Part shown: in pieces, positions 32,284-41,977 of the stretch
Position numbering within the stretch: the stretch's first letter is position 1
Layout: every line of letters begins with the position of its first letter
NCBI GenBank assembly: GCA_003427395.1
Contig: BFEA01000908.1
Span: 336,224-400,223 of the forward strand
Direction: 5' to 3'
DNA length: 64,000 bases
Source of the DNA: Chara braunii
Lineage: Eukaryota > Streptophyta > Charophyceae > Charales > Characeae
The notes under the pieces: generated by a model
The model's database searches: none
What the model saw: the letters and a program-made list of their open reading frames with translations, nothing else
What the model was told of the DNA's origin: nothing
Made by a program: the position numbers and the translations under genes

Positions 32284-34080
32284 GTCTGTTTTCGGCTTAC
32301 AAAAATTTCAGTTCACTGTCCACTCCATAGCGTCCCAGGCCTGAGAGTTTGGCTCCTTTAAGGCCAGGGATGCAGGTTCCTCGTGAACCAGGCCGCTTGT
32401 CGGCCACCAAATAAAATTTTAAGAAGGATTTTGTCTGCTTGTTTGACTTTGTTCACCTATTGGTTTCTCACACAGAGTTTACCTTAGCTCTCGATCAGGC
32501 ATCTGTGCCAGAGATGACCCCAGTAACGAGAGTACTCACTCTGTCTGCCATGCTGGAAATAGGGTATACCAAACCCTATTTTCTGTTCTCTGGTCTGAGA
32601 GACATCTTCTCAGCTCCTCACTTGATGGAGATATCAAACCATTGTTTTCTTTCTCTGGTCTGACTGAGGCATCTCCTCCACTTCTCAGACAAAAGGGAGA
32701 TACCAAACCCTTTTTCTTTTTCCTGGTCTGGGAACTTCAGATAAGTATTTGTATACCTGCAAATCCAGGAAGTCCCACAAACAACAACCATGCCCCAGCA
32801 AGCAGACCCTCTGACAACCAGCAGTTAAGCATCAACAAATTAAAATAAAATCCATAAATAAAACAATAAATAACAAATAACAATTAATACATAACAGCTC
32901 TTCATACCCAGGATTTACTGATTGCCTTGGTTTCGGCCCACCACTGGCCAGGAACGTCAGACGTCCTGTCAGCCTGACATACCTCATTCGGCCCGCCTCA
33001 GGCCAGGACTAGCCAGACCATTTGTCTTGACAGCCCCTTTGACCTGCCTCCAAGTCAGGACCAACCATACCCACTACTCGAGTATGACAGCCCTTTGGCA
33101 CTCTCGCCAGGACACCCAGGCTATAGCGGGTCTGGTCACCCTATGACAGTAGACATCCCGTCAGTCAAACTGTCTCGAACCCGGATTTGACCACTGCGGT
33201 CAGGGACCGGCTCACCTACCAGTTTTTGGCCAAGGGCGTTGGCTACCCCGCCCAGATTTTTGAACGTAGGACCCGGTCTAACCACTATTCCAGGCTCTGG
33301 CTAACCTCACTGGATTGCATCCTCTGACTGCGGTAGGGTTCCAGCTGACCCCTTTCAGCCTCATAGTCCAGACTTCCGGAGTCTTAGCCTCAGCTGGCTT
33401 CGGAATTCGACACTCGCGCCGACCCCACCAGATTGCAACCTACTGCGGTAAGGCTCTGGCTGGCCCCGACAATCAACGCATCCCGAGGTTAGAGAAGAAA
33501 AACTCCCAGGCACAGACAATCAGGCAAGCATATCATAACCCACAAGCAGACTGCCCACGCCCCATAACAGAACAAACATTTCTCAAGAGACCTCCCTTCA
33601 GTCTCAAGAGGCACTGAATAATAACATGCTAGCCAACACTAAGGGTTCACAAGAGACCTCCCTTCAGCCTCAAGCAAAGACTTAGTGTTAGCCCCAGAGA
33701 GGTCCCTTCCCTCAACTGGGATTTCTTTTTCCAAGAGACGTCCATTCTCAAGGAAATACTGAAACTCTGATCTCAGAGAGGTCCCTTCCCTCATCTAAGT
33801 GAAGACAGACCCTTAAACAAGAAGCACGAAGTCCCTCAACTGACCACTCTCAGTCAAGTAAAGTTGAACTTCTTTATGCCTGCCTTCGTCTGAATCCCTT
33901 GAAAGGCCAACTTAGTCAGAGACATGAAGTCCTTCTGTTGATAACTTTCAATCCGACAGAACTAAACTTCTCTATGCCCATCATGATTTCTCTTAGTGAT
34001 TATATCATTTGATGTGCCACAACCATGAGCTTCTCAGACCTTGACACCGTATCAATGCTCTCAGAACTGTACTCACAGTT
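32284..34080. repeat. Region of short degenerate tandem repeats (possible 3' LTR of the minus-strand gypsy)
   Basis: There is no gene. Three ~67-bp units with CCAAACCCT-TTTTCT-TCTCTGGTCTG have anchors at 32568, 32634 and 32702. A further set at about 32930-33130 is built around GCCAGGA-C/TGACAGCCC. Repeats of AAGAGACCTCCCTTCAG and AGAGAGGTCCCTTCCCTCA occur at 33585-33800. It lies just downstream of the minus-strand gypsy pol, where its 3' LTR should be, but no matching 5' LTR was found. Confidence 0.4.
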
Positions 34081-34096
34081 ACTCCCCACTCTCAGG
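34081..34096 (-). other. Candidate polypurine tract
   Basis: On the minus strand CTGAGAGTGGGGAGTAAC lies some 260 bases after the last integrase codon and could prime plus-strand synthesis. It has interrupting T residues and no LTR match, so the call is tentative. Confidence 0.2.
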
Positions 34097-34357
34097 ATTT
34101 GACACTCATGGAACGACTGAGCGCTGCATCAAAGATATAGTCTCATTAACTTAGTTGCTTGCTGAAATAGATAATGAAATGACTTGTTGAAAACTGGAAT
34201 ATTGAAACTGAGATCCTGAAAGTGGAGTACTGAAACTGAAATACTGAAACTGAAATGTTCAATTGACTATGCAAGAATGATCATTGTCAGCTGATGACTG
34301 AGCCTCATTGTCTCAGTGTCTTACTGTACTCTTTCTCAGTCCTCTATGACTGTTCTC

Positions 34358-34789
34358 TTACTTAGGTGGTTGACTCATTTTTCCTCTCTTTGGAGTCACT
34401 GTAGGGATCAAGTCAGGATCTCTGAAGATAAACTTACGAAGTCTTGACCCTGACACCATGTCGTGAACTCTGGATCCATTCATTTCTGAGATCTCATAAA
34501 CCTTGTCTTCTGCCTCTCCTGTGATTCTGTACGGACCAAACCATATAGACTTCAATCTTTTAGTCCACTGTGTCTCAAGAGAACTGTTAAACAGAAGAAG
34601 AACATCTCCAATCTTCAATTTCTCTTTTCTTATATACCTTTTATTGTTCCATCTTTCTTGATTTGATAGTCTGCTGAATGTCATTCTCTCTGCTGCATCC
34701 ATCACTGCCTGATCAACTTCAGGTATCTGCCTCATTCTGATATGAAGGATTTCTAAATAGAATAATCCCTGTCACTTTTCTAACTTGAT
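34358..34789 (-). pseudogene. Gypsy integrase C-terminal domain (GPY/F)
   Basis: A 125-codon frame on the minus strand. Basic residues (W-N-N-K-R-Y-I-R-K-E-K) are followed by K-I-G-D-V-L-L-L-F-N and the diagnostic W-F-G-P-Y-R-I (near 34520-34540), the GPY/F motif of Ty3/gypsy integrases. It ends at a TAA at 34358. No chromodomain follows. A frame change at about 34740-34790 separates it from the catalytic core. Confidence 0.8.
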
Positions 34790-35748
34790 CATGTCTTGAC
34801 AATACTCTCAATGGGCAATGTAGCATATCGGTCGTACCAGAGAGTAAAAGGTGCATAACCAGTGGTTCTCTTGACCGTGATATTATCAGCACATACAACA
34901 ACTCTTAACACCTTTGGCCAGTTACTGAGCTTCCCTTCACACCACTTGGTCAATGAATCTTTCAGAGTTTTGTGGCCTCTTTCCACAGGAGCATTCGCTT
35001 GAGGATGGTAAGTAGTCACATATCGAATTCTGACACCCAATCTGAGTGTAATTCTTCTGACAACCTCATTTCTGAATTTTGATCCTCTGTCTGAGACAAA
35101 TTCTCTGATAAAAGGATACCTTAGATAGACTTCCTCTATCCAATCAGCCACTTGCTCGGTTGTCTTCCTTTTCAGAGTTTTTGCCTCAACGTATCCAGAG
35201 AAATTATCTCTCATGTTTAGTATGTATCTCATCCCACCCTTGCCTGGAGGCATAGTGATGATATCCAGATAAACTCTACTATCCGACTCTACCAAGATTG
35301 TAGGGAATAGGGGCTCAATCATCCTCGTGGTAGACCTCTTCTGACATAAGACACATGCTTTACAATATCTGAAAATCATGTCCCTTATGCCAGGCCAGAA
35401 GTAGAGTTTGACAGTCTTGGAATAGGTAGCTTCAGCAGCCCTGTGGCCACCGGCAACCCCATCATGTAGAGCAACGATTATCTCTAACTGTCTCTCTTTA
35501 CCACAGACCACTCTTAGTGGAGGTAGGCCTCCCTTACCATCCACAAAGAGATGTCCTCTTTTTAGTCTGAATTTCTTCCTTGAATCTTTACAATAATATT
35601 CTTTTAGTTGCTCATTTTTTATCTTTCTCTCGGTCTCCTGATAATTTTCATCATACCCTTCAAAGAAGAACAATATCTCTTCTTCCTTCTTTTCACTTTC
35701 TTCATCCTCCTTTGAACCTGAACTTTCTCCAACTTCATGAGCAACCAT
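34789..35748 (-). pseudogene. Gypsy integrase core
   Basis: A 319-codon intact frame. The zinc-binding domain shows L-H-D-G-V-A-G-G-H-R-A and C-K-A-C-V-L-C-Q. The catalytic triad is visible as D in V-Y-L-D-I-I-T-M-P, D in F-V-S-D-R-G-S-K-F and E in H-P-Q-A-N-A-P-V-E-R-G. These make an apparently complete DDE core that would insert the element cDNA. The N-terminal 80 residues are acidic (tether from RNase H). A real start codon may not matter, since gag-pol is normally cleaved from a polyprotein. Confidence 0.88.
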
Positions 35749-35865
35749 TGTCGCTGCATTAACTTTCGCATACCAATCGTTTGGCTCATCATCTTCTTCT
35801 TTCTCTAGAATCGACTCATAGACGTATGCACTTGGAATTTCTCCCCAGCTGCCTCTCTCTTCAGG

Positions 35866-36470
35866 TCACAGACTCCATTTGTAGGAGCATGGTGCCTCAT
35901 AATCCTCATCATCTCTTTCATTAAGAAAATTATCAACATAGGCAGATTCTTCAATTGTTACATTCACATCTTTTTCTTCTTCTCGCCACTCAATCCGACT
36001 TAAGTCATCCGCTCTGTTCTTCTCAGTGAGAATCTTTTTCAATTTAAAATCATACGTCCAAATGAAGGCGATCCACCTGCTGACTGTTGGATCTACCTGT
36101 TGGTGTCTTTTAATAACATCAATCACAGCAGATGCATCAGTCCTCAGGATGAATCTCATTCCCAAGACGTAGTGCCTGAAGCACATGAGGCTATAGATGA
36201 TGGACAGTAGTTTTTTCCTGAATTGGGTGTAGCCTCTCTCAGTAGAATTGAGGGTTCTGCTTTCAAATCTTAGAGGCCTCTCTCTCTCATTTTCATCTTT
36301 CTGAATAAGCACTCCACCCAGAGTCACTGGTCCTCCATCAGCCTCAATGATGAAAGGTCTTGTCTCCTCATCACCAGAATAGGGTACTCTTAGTACTACA
36401 CCACCGTCTCTTAGTTTTTCTTTCAGTGTTTCTGCTGCAACTTGTCTTTTATCATTTCATGCTAAGTTAG
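35866..36470 (-). pseudogene. Gypsy RNase H
   Basis: This degrades RNA in the RNA/DNA hybrid. Visible are E-A-D-G-G-P-V-T-L-G-G-V-L, R-F-E-S-R-T-L-N-S-T-E-R-G-Y and L-R-T-D-A-S-A-V-I-D-V, followed by the tether D-D-L-S-R-I-E-W. A TGA near 36458, where Trp would fit (L-A-stop-N-D-K-R), separates it from the RT thumb. Compare the plus-strand gypsy at 21.8 kb, which has lost this domain. Confidence 0.85.
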
Positions 36471-37620
36471 TCCCTTGTCTTACCATCTCTCTCAGAGGCT
36501 CTGCAAGGGCAGCAAAATAAGGAATAAAAATCCTCCAGAATCCACAGACTCCCAAGAAGCTTCTGACATCTGTCACTCTTTTGAGAGGCAGAGGTCAGTT
36601 CAAGATCTTGTCTATTTTCTTGGGGTCTGGACTCCTACCCTTGGAGAAACATCTCAAGTCCAAGATTATCACTTCTGGCTGAAAGAGAAGGGACTTTGGC
36701 CCACTGGCAGTCAGATTATACTTCCGAAGTCTCTGAAGGACAATCTTTACACCTTCAATATGTTCCCAGACAAACTTTCTGACTCCCCCTGCGACCAAAG
36801 TCTCATCCCTTACCAAGGGTCCTTTTACAGGATTATCATCAATATAGAGACTGGTTATTTCAGGAGAAATATCCTGCATGACTTTGATCATATCCCTTTG
36901 AACCACTGTCACTCCGTTAGTCCAGCCCTGAGGTACCACGCACATCTGAACAAGTCTCATCGGCGTGTGCATGACAGTCATGGATCGGCTAGTGGGATCA
37001 ATAGGGAACTGATCATAGCCAAAATATAGGTCAACTAGGGAATAAATACATCGACCAGCAAATTATTCAGCGAGGAGATCAGCATTAGAAAGACTACCTG
37101 CATCACGTACCGTCACAGAATTGAGCTTCTGAAGATTCTGTATTCATCTTAGCCCGCCCCCTGGTTTCCAGCAACAAAACCAGTGGTTAGCATATGGTCC
37201 ATCAGCAGGTTCAACAACATTATATGCAATCTTTTTGTCAAGATACTTCACAACCTCTGCTTCTTCCTTCAAGGCATACTTGGTTGGTCTATCATTCCAT
37301 AGAACATGATCAACTGTCCAAATCTTGACCATCTTGATCATGTCCACATCCAATCACCATCGCTCTTCATCATTAAAGGAGAAGGCACCAGAGAATTTCT
37401 GACACATCTTGAAGATATATTTTTTCTTTTTAGGCAGGATAAACTGATCCGAGTCTATCTTCATTGTGTCAAACCTTTCTTTAGTGACCTTATTCTTCAG
37501 TTTTGTTGATTCTCTCAATGCTCTTATAATTTGCCTTTCCTTTTCCAATGCTTCATCATAGCCTTTCTCTATTAAGACTTTCACTAGGTTTTTCTTCACC
37601 CTCTTGGGTTTGTACTTTCT
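36470..37620 (-). pseudogene. Gypsy reverse transcriptase, five stops
   Basis: Polymerase of the element. All segments from 37599 to 36595 lie in one frame, broken only by stops. Motifs: W-K-P-G-G-G-L-R then (stop) I-Q-N-L-Q-K-L-N-S-V; S-L-V-D-L-Y-F-G-Y-D-Q-F; V-V-P-Q-G-W-T-N; catalytic S-L-Y-I-D-D (near 36830); and V-R-S-F-L-G-V-C-G-F-W-R. At three of the stops (after G-G-L-R, K-I-L-N and N-L-A) Trp is the expected residue and TGA is found, as a G-to-A change would give. The Y-I-D-D core and the D-Q-F wording recall fungal-type Ty3 RTs more than plant chromoviruses; that is my impression, not a phylogeny. Confidence 0.85.
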
Positions 37621-37634
37621 TTTTGACCCGGTGG

Positions 37635-38258
37635 TTATTTTTCTAAAAAAGGGCGAGTCGATGCAAATCTCAATTCTATCTTCCCTCCCTTAGCAGTTTC
37701 CACAGCTTTCTTGAAGGCTTCAATTTGCCCGTCCTCATCCTCGAGTTCACCAAGAGCTCTCATCATCTTCGAAACTTGATTGATTCCCACTAAAATCTTT
37801 TCTTTTGCTTCTCGTTTTCCTTCCTCCTTTAGTCTCCTAACTCTTTCAGCAGATTTCTCCCTCCTAATCGAATTAGCAGATAGTTGATGCTTGAAATCAT
37901 TTTTCGTACCGACCATAAAGGTCTGCTCTTGAGCAGTCTGTGGATCCTGTAGACTGATCCATGATGACCCTTCATGACTGAAAAATTGGACCGCCTCCAT
38001 CCTATGCAAGAATGGAGTTCCCAAGATACAGTCATGATTCAGATCAGGTACTACAAAACCCAGTAACTCCACAGTCATTGTCCCAACCTTGATAGGCAAA
38101 TTATCAATGAATCCTGCCACGAACAGCTCTCCTGCAATATTACTCAGTACATTTTTTGCAAGTCTGTCAATTGATAAATTACAAGTTTCCATCGTTCTTC
38201 GTGAAAGAATTATTATCTCCGCCACAGAATCTGCTAGGGCAACCTGGCAGTGATCTAT
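37635..38258 (-). pseudogene. Gypsy aspartic protease
   Basis: The protease of the element. The active site reads A-L-A-D-S-V-A-E-I, just upstream of the open frame that starts at 38225. The aspartate is kept, but the glycine of D-[ST]-G-A is valine. The C-terminal H-D-C-I-L-G-T-P-F-L-H-R-M-E-A motif is intact (about 38000-38040). A ~110-residue charged linker leads to the RT. Confidence 0.75.
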
Positions 38259-38297
38259 TCACTTGGTTGGGAAATACTGACCCTAAATAATTAACTT

Positions 38298-39173
38298 TCA
38301 TTTTCTTCTCTCAATTAACCTCTTCAACTCCTCTCTCAGTTTGGGTGCTAGTGCCATTGCTTCCTTGAAAGACAGTGTTACTTCCGTTTCTTCCAGCATC
38401 TTAGCAATTACATCAGAAATCACTGTCTCATCATCCAAATCACTCTTGAGAATAAATTTTATCTTTCTCTCCTGTTCATTCTTTTCCTGTGAACGCTCCG
38501 GCTCAGGATCATCAAGGATGTCGATAAGTGATTCCTCAACCTTCTTTCTTTTCTTTTCTTCTATCATTTGAGGTGTCAAACGGGTCTTATGGTTTCTCAC
38601 TTCACCAATCCTGACACTGGGTTCCATGATAAGTTCTGGGGGTAGATCGTCGTGGAATGACATCATGTTTGCGAGGAGATGAGCCACTTCATTGGAAGAG
38701 GACTCTACTAATCCAGAAGAATTCAGAAAAGTAGGGTTCCCTCCCAATGGAGACTCACTTGTTGATGTCTCAAAAGGTTCACACTTTGTCAATGTTAAGG
38801 ACTGTAGAGACAACTCAATCATGGTATGAGGATCATCAGTTCTTTGTACCAGTTCACTAGGCAAATCTTCAGTGAGGAAATGAACATTCACATTGGTTTT
38901 TCTCTTCTTCTTAATCTTCATCTTTTCATCATGTTTAAAAGCAAGAAGTTTCATACCTCCCGGATGTCTGGGGTCCAACTTATTCCATGAACTATCACAG
39001 ACATGACCCATTGCATCTTTCTTTGCCACCCGACTCCTTACATCCTCCTCAAGTGGCTTGCAGTAGGTGGTAGTATGTCCACTTTCGCCACAATAGTAGC
39101 AAGTAAAACTCCACTTAGGACGCTCATCATATTTTTTCTCTCTCTCTGTTTCCTCCATCACTATTTTTCTCAT
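38298..39173 (-). CDS. Gypsy gag C-terminal part with CCHC zinc knuckle
   Basis: An intact 291-codon frame. Residues 25-38 read C-Y-Y-C-G-E-S-G-H-T-T-T-Y-C, a perfect CX2CX4HX4C retroviral-type zinc knuckle that binds element RNA. A Lys-rich patch, an acidic middle, and the pre-protease block E-A-M-A-L-A-P-K-L-R-E-E-L-K follow. It ends at a TAA about 40 bases before the protease, which is in another frame. It is preceded by a Asp/Asn-rich piece (39127-39366) in a different frame. Confidence 0.75.
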   Translation of the reverse strand: MRKIVMEETEREKKYDERPKWSFTCYYCGESGHTTTYCKPLEEDVRSRVAKKDAMGHVCDSSWNKLDPRHPGGMKLLAFKHDEKMKIKKKRKTNVNVHFLTEDLPSELVQRTDDPHTMIELSLQSLTLTKCEPFETSTSESPLGGNPTFLNSSGLVESSSNEVAHLLANMMSFHDDLPPELIMEPSVRIGEVRNHKTRLTPQMIEEKKRKKVEESLIDILDDPEPERSQEKNEQERKIKFILKSDLDDETVISDVIAKMLEETEVTLSFKEAMALAPKLREELKRLIERRK

Positions 39174-40147
39174 TCTTTTTGGTTCTGAACGAATCCCCTT
39201 TCATACCATGATTTTCGTTGTCATCATCATCGTTGTCATCTTCCTCACTTTCAACTTTTTTCTTTCCCCTATCATCCACAACATGCGTTGCAGGCCTTGC
39301 ATGCATAAAGTTAGCCATCACCTTTTGAAGAATATTCTCAGCAGTTAGATTGTCTCCTCTATTCATTTCATTCTCAGTCTCTCAATCCTTGGCCAAAGTA
39401 CTGATCTGATCCAGTGATCATTTCTTATGGGATACAGTAGGTAGATTTTTTATGATTGCAACCATTTCATCCAATCTGAGAGGATAGTGTTGGGCTTGAT
39501 GAAGGACTGCTTGCCTTTCAGTGTCAGTAAAGTTTGTCAAAAATATATGGCATCTCTGAGCTTCGTCCAAATATGGAATTCTTCTTGCTGTTCGGATGAA
39601 GGTCTGAAGAAAAACATTGAAAGTGTCATATTTAGCTCTTCTGATGTTAAGTAAATCCTTAGTTGTAATCGGAACTGGATCTTTCTCAATTTTTTTTTTC
39701 AGTCTCTCCTTGACTTCTTCCCAAGTAGTAACACCTTCCATTAATTCCTGAACTGCCAGTCTTGAGTCAGTATCACAATAAGATAGGAGGTGCTTAAGTC
39801 GTTGCTTATCTGTTCAGCCATAACTGAGTCCAAATAACTCATACTCGTCCAGGAAGTCATTAACTTGAGGTCCTCTGAAGCAGGGAATCCTTCCATCTTG
39901 TCTTTTTGCTCTCGCAATATCTGACCCCCCTTTGATTGTATCAACTCTCTCGACCAGTTCTCGTATAACCCCAACCAATCGATTGGGTAGTTATCAAGGG
40001 CAGTGCAATCCTTCTCAGCCTTCCAATGTAATCTTCAATCAATTATTTCTCATCATCCCTACTAAGTCTTTTGTCATACCCTTTGATAGTACCCCGAATC
40101 ATAAAATATCGAGTCAGGTCTATAATCTCATAATCAAATTGCATCAT
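39127..40147 (-). pseudogene. Gypsy gag N-terminal and capsid part, broken
   Basis: The ATG-ATG at 40142-40147 immediately follows the TAA of ORF E. The peptide runs M-M-Q-F-D-Y-E-I-I-D-L and hits a TAA after 34 codons. It then continues in another frame as L-D-N-Y-P-I-D-W-L-G-L-Y-E-N-W, and from 39741 as T-T-W-E-E-V-K-E-R-L ... R-I-P-Y-L-D-E-A-Q-R, a typical Ty3 gag capsid segment. The stop at 39741 overlaps an ATG, but peptide continuity (V-Q-E-L-M-E-G) shows it is a frameshift. Confidence 0.65.
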
Positions 40148-40438
40148 TTACAGCCCACTGCTGATCCTTCTTGCAAGAGAGACCCGTTCCTGAAAAGTGT
40201 GATATGATACTCTCTCAGTAGTTCTCACTTTCACTACCTTTAACAGATAGCTTATCTCAGTCTGATCAGTGGTAATTCTCAAGACAGAATCTCTCATGCG
40301 ATCCAGGAAAGGCTGCAAAAACTCAAACTCATCCAGGGTAGAAAAAATTCTATCAGATATCCGAAAAGTCTCTTCTATCTTGACTACCCTACCTTTTAAC
40401 ACAACTCCTAGTGTCAGCTGTTCAGTCAAATTGGGCAT
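40148..40438 (-). CDS. Small ORF E of the pre-gag array (unrecognised)
   Basis: 97 codons, mostly hydrophilic helix then strands (E-I-S-Y-L-L-K-V-V-K-V). ATG at 40436-40438 lies 11 bases inside the preceding frame, and its TAA abuts the ATG of gag with no spacer. The C-terminal half matches the small ORF at 24801-25055. I do not recognise it. It could be the true N-terminus of gag separated by a stop. Confidence 0.45.
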   Translation of the reverse strand: MPNLTEQLTLGVVLKGRVVKIEETFRISDRIFSTLDEFEFLQPFLDRMRDSVLRITTDQTEISYLLKVVKVRTTERVSYHTFQERVSLARRISSGL

Positions 40439-40988
40439 TGCCAATCATCATAAGCAACATCTGAAAGGTAGAGATCAGGTTGGACATAATCAGGGATCTC
40501 GAATCTGTGTTCAAAGGTACTCATGAGTAGGGATTTTATCATCAAAGTGGAGTCTTTTTCTCTTGCTCTACCAATCTCAGCGATAGCTTCCAATAGAGGC
40601 ATCCAATCTCTCCTGCCTTCAAATACTTTAGCAATTGAGAACTCAGGAAGCCTCTCAAATTGTCTTACTCCTTTCCCCAGGTTACTTTTCTCTTTAACTT
40701 TTCAAGTCACTCTTTGGTTCTTATGAGACTAATGTAAGCACTTGTCTGACACTTCAAGTAGTCATCTTCCTTTTCTAGGCCGGCTGGTACATAAATTTGT
40801 ACGTCCAGGCTGCCAGTACTCAGGAATTTGACCACTGGAATGTGAAATATTGTGGACCCTCTCTCACAAGTCTCATATGTCAGGATCATAAAAGGATTAT
40901 CACACTTTATCACCTCATAAAGTTTACCCTTCACAGTAATTATCCTGGCTACTGAGAGTATCCTTCTTGGGTTCTCTTCACTTTTCAT
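40426..40988 (-). pseudogene. Fourth P-x-P-P domain copy (ORF D), frameshifted and diverged
   Basis: The first half is at 40707-40988: S-V-A-R-I-I-T-V, then L-D-V-Q-I-Y-V-P-A aligned to the Y-D-V-R-I-Y-V-P of copy B. After its TGA at 40707 the homology resumes in another frame (V-R-Q-F-E-R-L-P ... R-D-W-M-P-L-L-E) and runs to a TGA at 40426. The P-x-P-P motif has become P-E-F-S. It is the most diverged copy and lies next to ORF E. Confidence 0.5.
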
Positions 40989-41443
40989 GCAAACTTCGTC
41001 ATAGCATACCAATTATCTCTTGAGAACGTGAGTCTCTCAACAGGTGGAGATGGTATCCCATCAAAACGTCTGACATAGGTACTAAACGAGAAGTTTATTC
41101 CTTCCCGCTCTAATCTTATTTTCTCATCATGATCAAGATCCGAAGCTCGTTGCCAACACGCACCTTTTCGGCTTTCATCAAATCTTTGCTTCGGCACATA
41201 AATCTCAATATCATATTCATCAAGATCAATAAAATAGCATGTAAGAACGTACAGACTGTCTTGTTCTTGTCCTGATCCCTTTATGGCTTCATACCTGACG
41301 ATTTCATAAGGAATTACAGCCTTACATGCTATAGAATTAAGAGAATTCAACAACTTGTATGACTCACCCTTACTCAGCCCTTCATGGCCTCTTATCAGTC
41401 CAAGCTTAGATTTCTCCTTCAAAGGTACATAACGTCGACTCAT
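40985..41443 (-). CDS. Third P-x-P-P domain copy (ORF C), unrecognised family
   Basis: 152 codons. ATG at 41441-41443 overlaps the TGA of ORF B by one base (TGATG). It is collinear with ORF B: Y-D-I-E-I-Y-V-P at residues 77-84, C-W at 96-97, E-K-I-R-L-E-R-E at 107-114, P-S-P-P at 131-134, W at 145. From residue 64 to the end I count about 40 identities in 88 positions with no gap. Its TGA replaces a Gln of ORF B (F-A-Q-K-V-K-R), and the next codons still read K-V-K-R, so the stop is probably secondary. Likely soluble: no signal peptide or membrane segment. Function unknown. Confidence 0.6.
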   Translation of the reverse strand: MSRRYVPLKEKSKLGLIRGHEGLSKGESYKLLNSLNSIACKAVIPYEIVRYEAIKGSGQEQDSLYVLTCYFIDLDEYDIEIYVPKQRFDESRKGACWQRASDLDHDEKIRLEREGINFSFSTYVRRFDGIPSPPVERLTFSRDNWYAMTKFA

Positions 41444-41928
41444 CAGACTCTTTGACCTCTTTTCACTTTCTGGGCAAACTCAATCACTGCAAACCAATCA
41501 TGTTTTGATAAATTTATATCAGGCAAGGGAGGAGCTGGAAATCCCTTGAAGGCAGTAAATCGTGTAGATCCAGTGAAGCACTTGTTCTCTCTCTCAAGCC
41601 TCTCTTTCTCTCTCAGTACTACCTCTTCTGCAAATCCCCAACATCTCCCATACATTGCATCAACACTTCTTTCTTTTGGGACATAAATTCTTACGTCATA
41701 CACATCCACGTCTGTGAAATAGAATGCCAGTACATACAATCGTTCCTGCTCCGATCCGCTCTCGACCATCTCATACCTGACAACTTCATACGAAAATGCC
41801 TCTCTCTTGCTCAGAGTATTCAGCGACCTTAGGAGACATTCAACCTTCTCTTGACTTCGACCCGAACCTCTGTCAAAATTTGACCTTCTTTGTCTGATTA
41901 CTTCTGCTGAAATCTCTTCAACTCTCAT
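41443..41928 (-). CDS. Second P-x-P-P domain copy (ORF B), unrecognised family
   Basis: 161 codons from the ATG at 41926-41928 (a GTG two codons earlier is in frame). A basic N-terminus (I-R-Q-R-R) leads to L-L-R-S-L-N-T-L, then Y-D-V-R-I-Y-V-P-K (residues 77-85), C-W (96-97), a Glu/Arg helix (101-115) and F-P-A-P-P-L-P (130-136), ending in a basic tail K-V-K-R-G-Q-R-V. This is the most complete copy of the domain and the best query for a search. Mixed strand-helix-strand content is suggested by residue patterns. It sits second in the array upstream of gag. Confidence 0.6.
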   Translation of the reverse strand: MRVEEISAEVIRQRRSNFDRGSGRSQEKVECLLRSLNTLSKREAFSYEVVRYEMVESGSEQERLYVLAFYFTDVDVYDVRIYVPKERSVDAMYGRCWGFAEEVVLREKERLERENKCFTGSTRFTAFKGFPAPPLPDINLSKHDWFAVIEFAQKVKRGQRV

Positions 41929-41977
41929 GATCACCGCTTTTTTTTTTTCTTGTCAATACCATGTTGATTATCAGCAG

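Noticed and set aside
40985-40988. ATGA overlap between ORF C and ORF D as a designed translational coupling
   Set aside because: Past its TGA the C frame still reads K-V-K-R, as in copy B, so the stop is most likely a mutation and the overlap coincidental.
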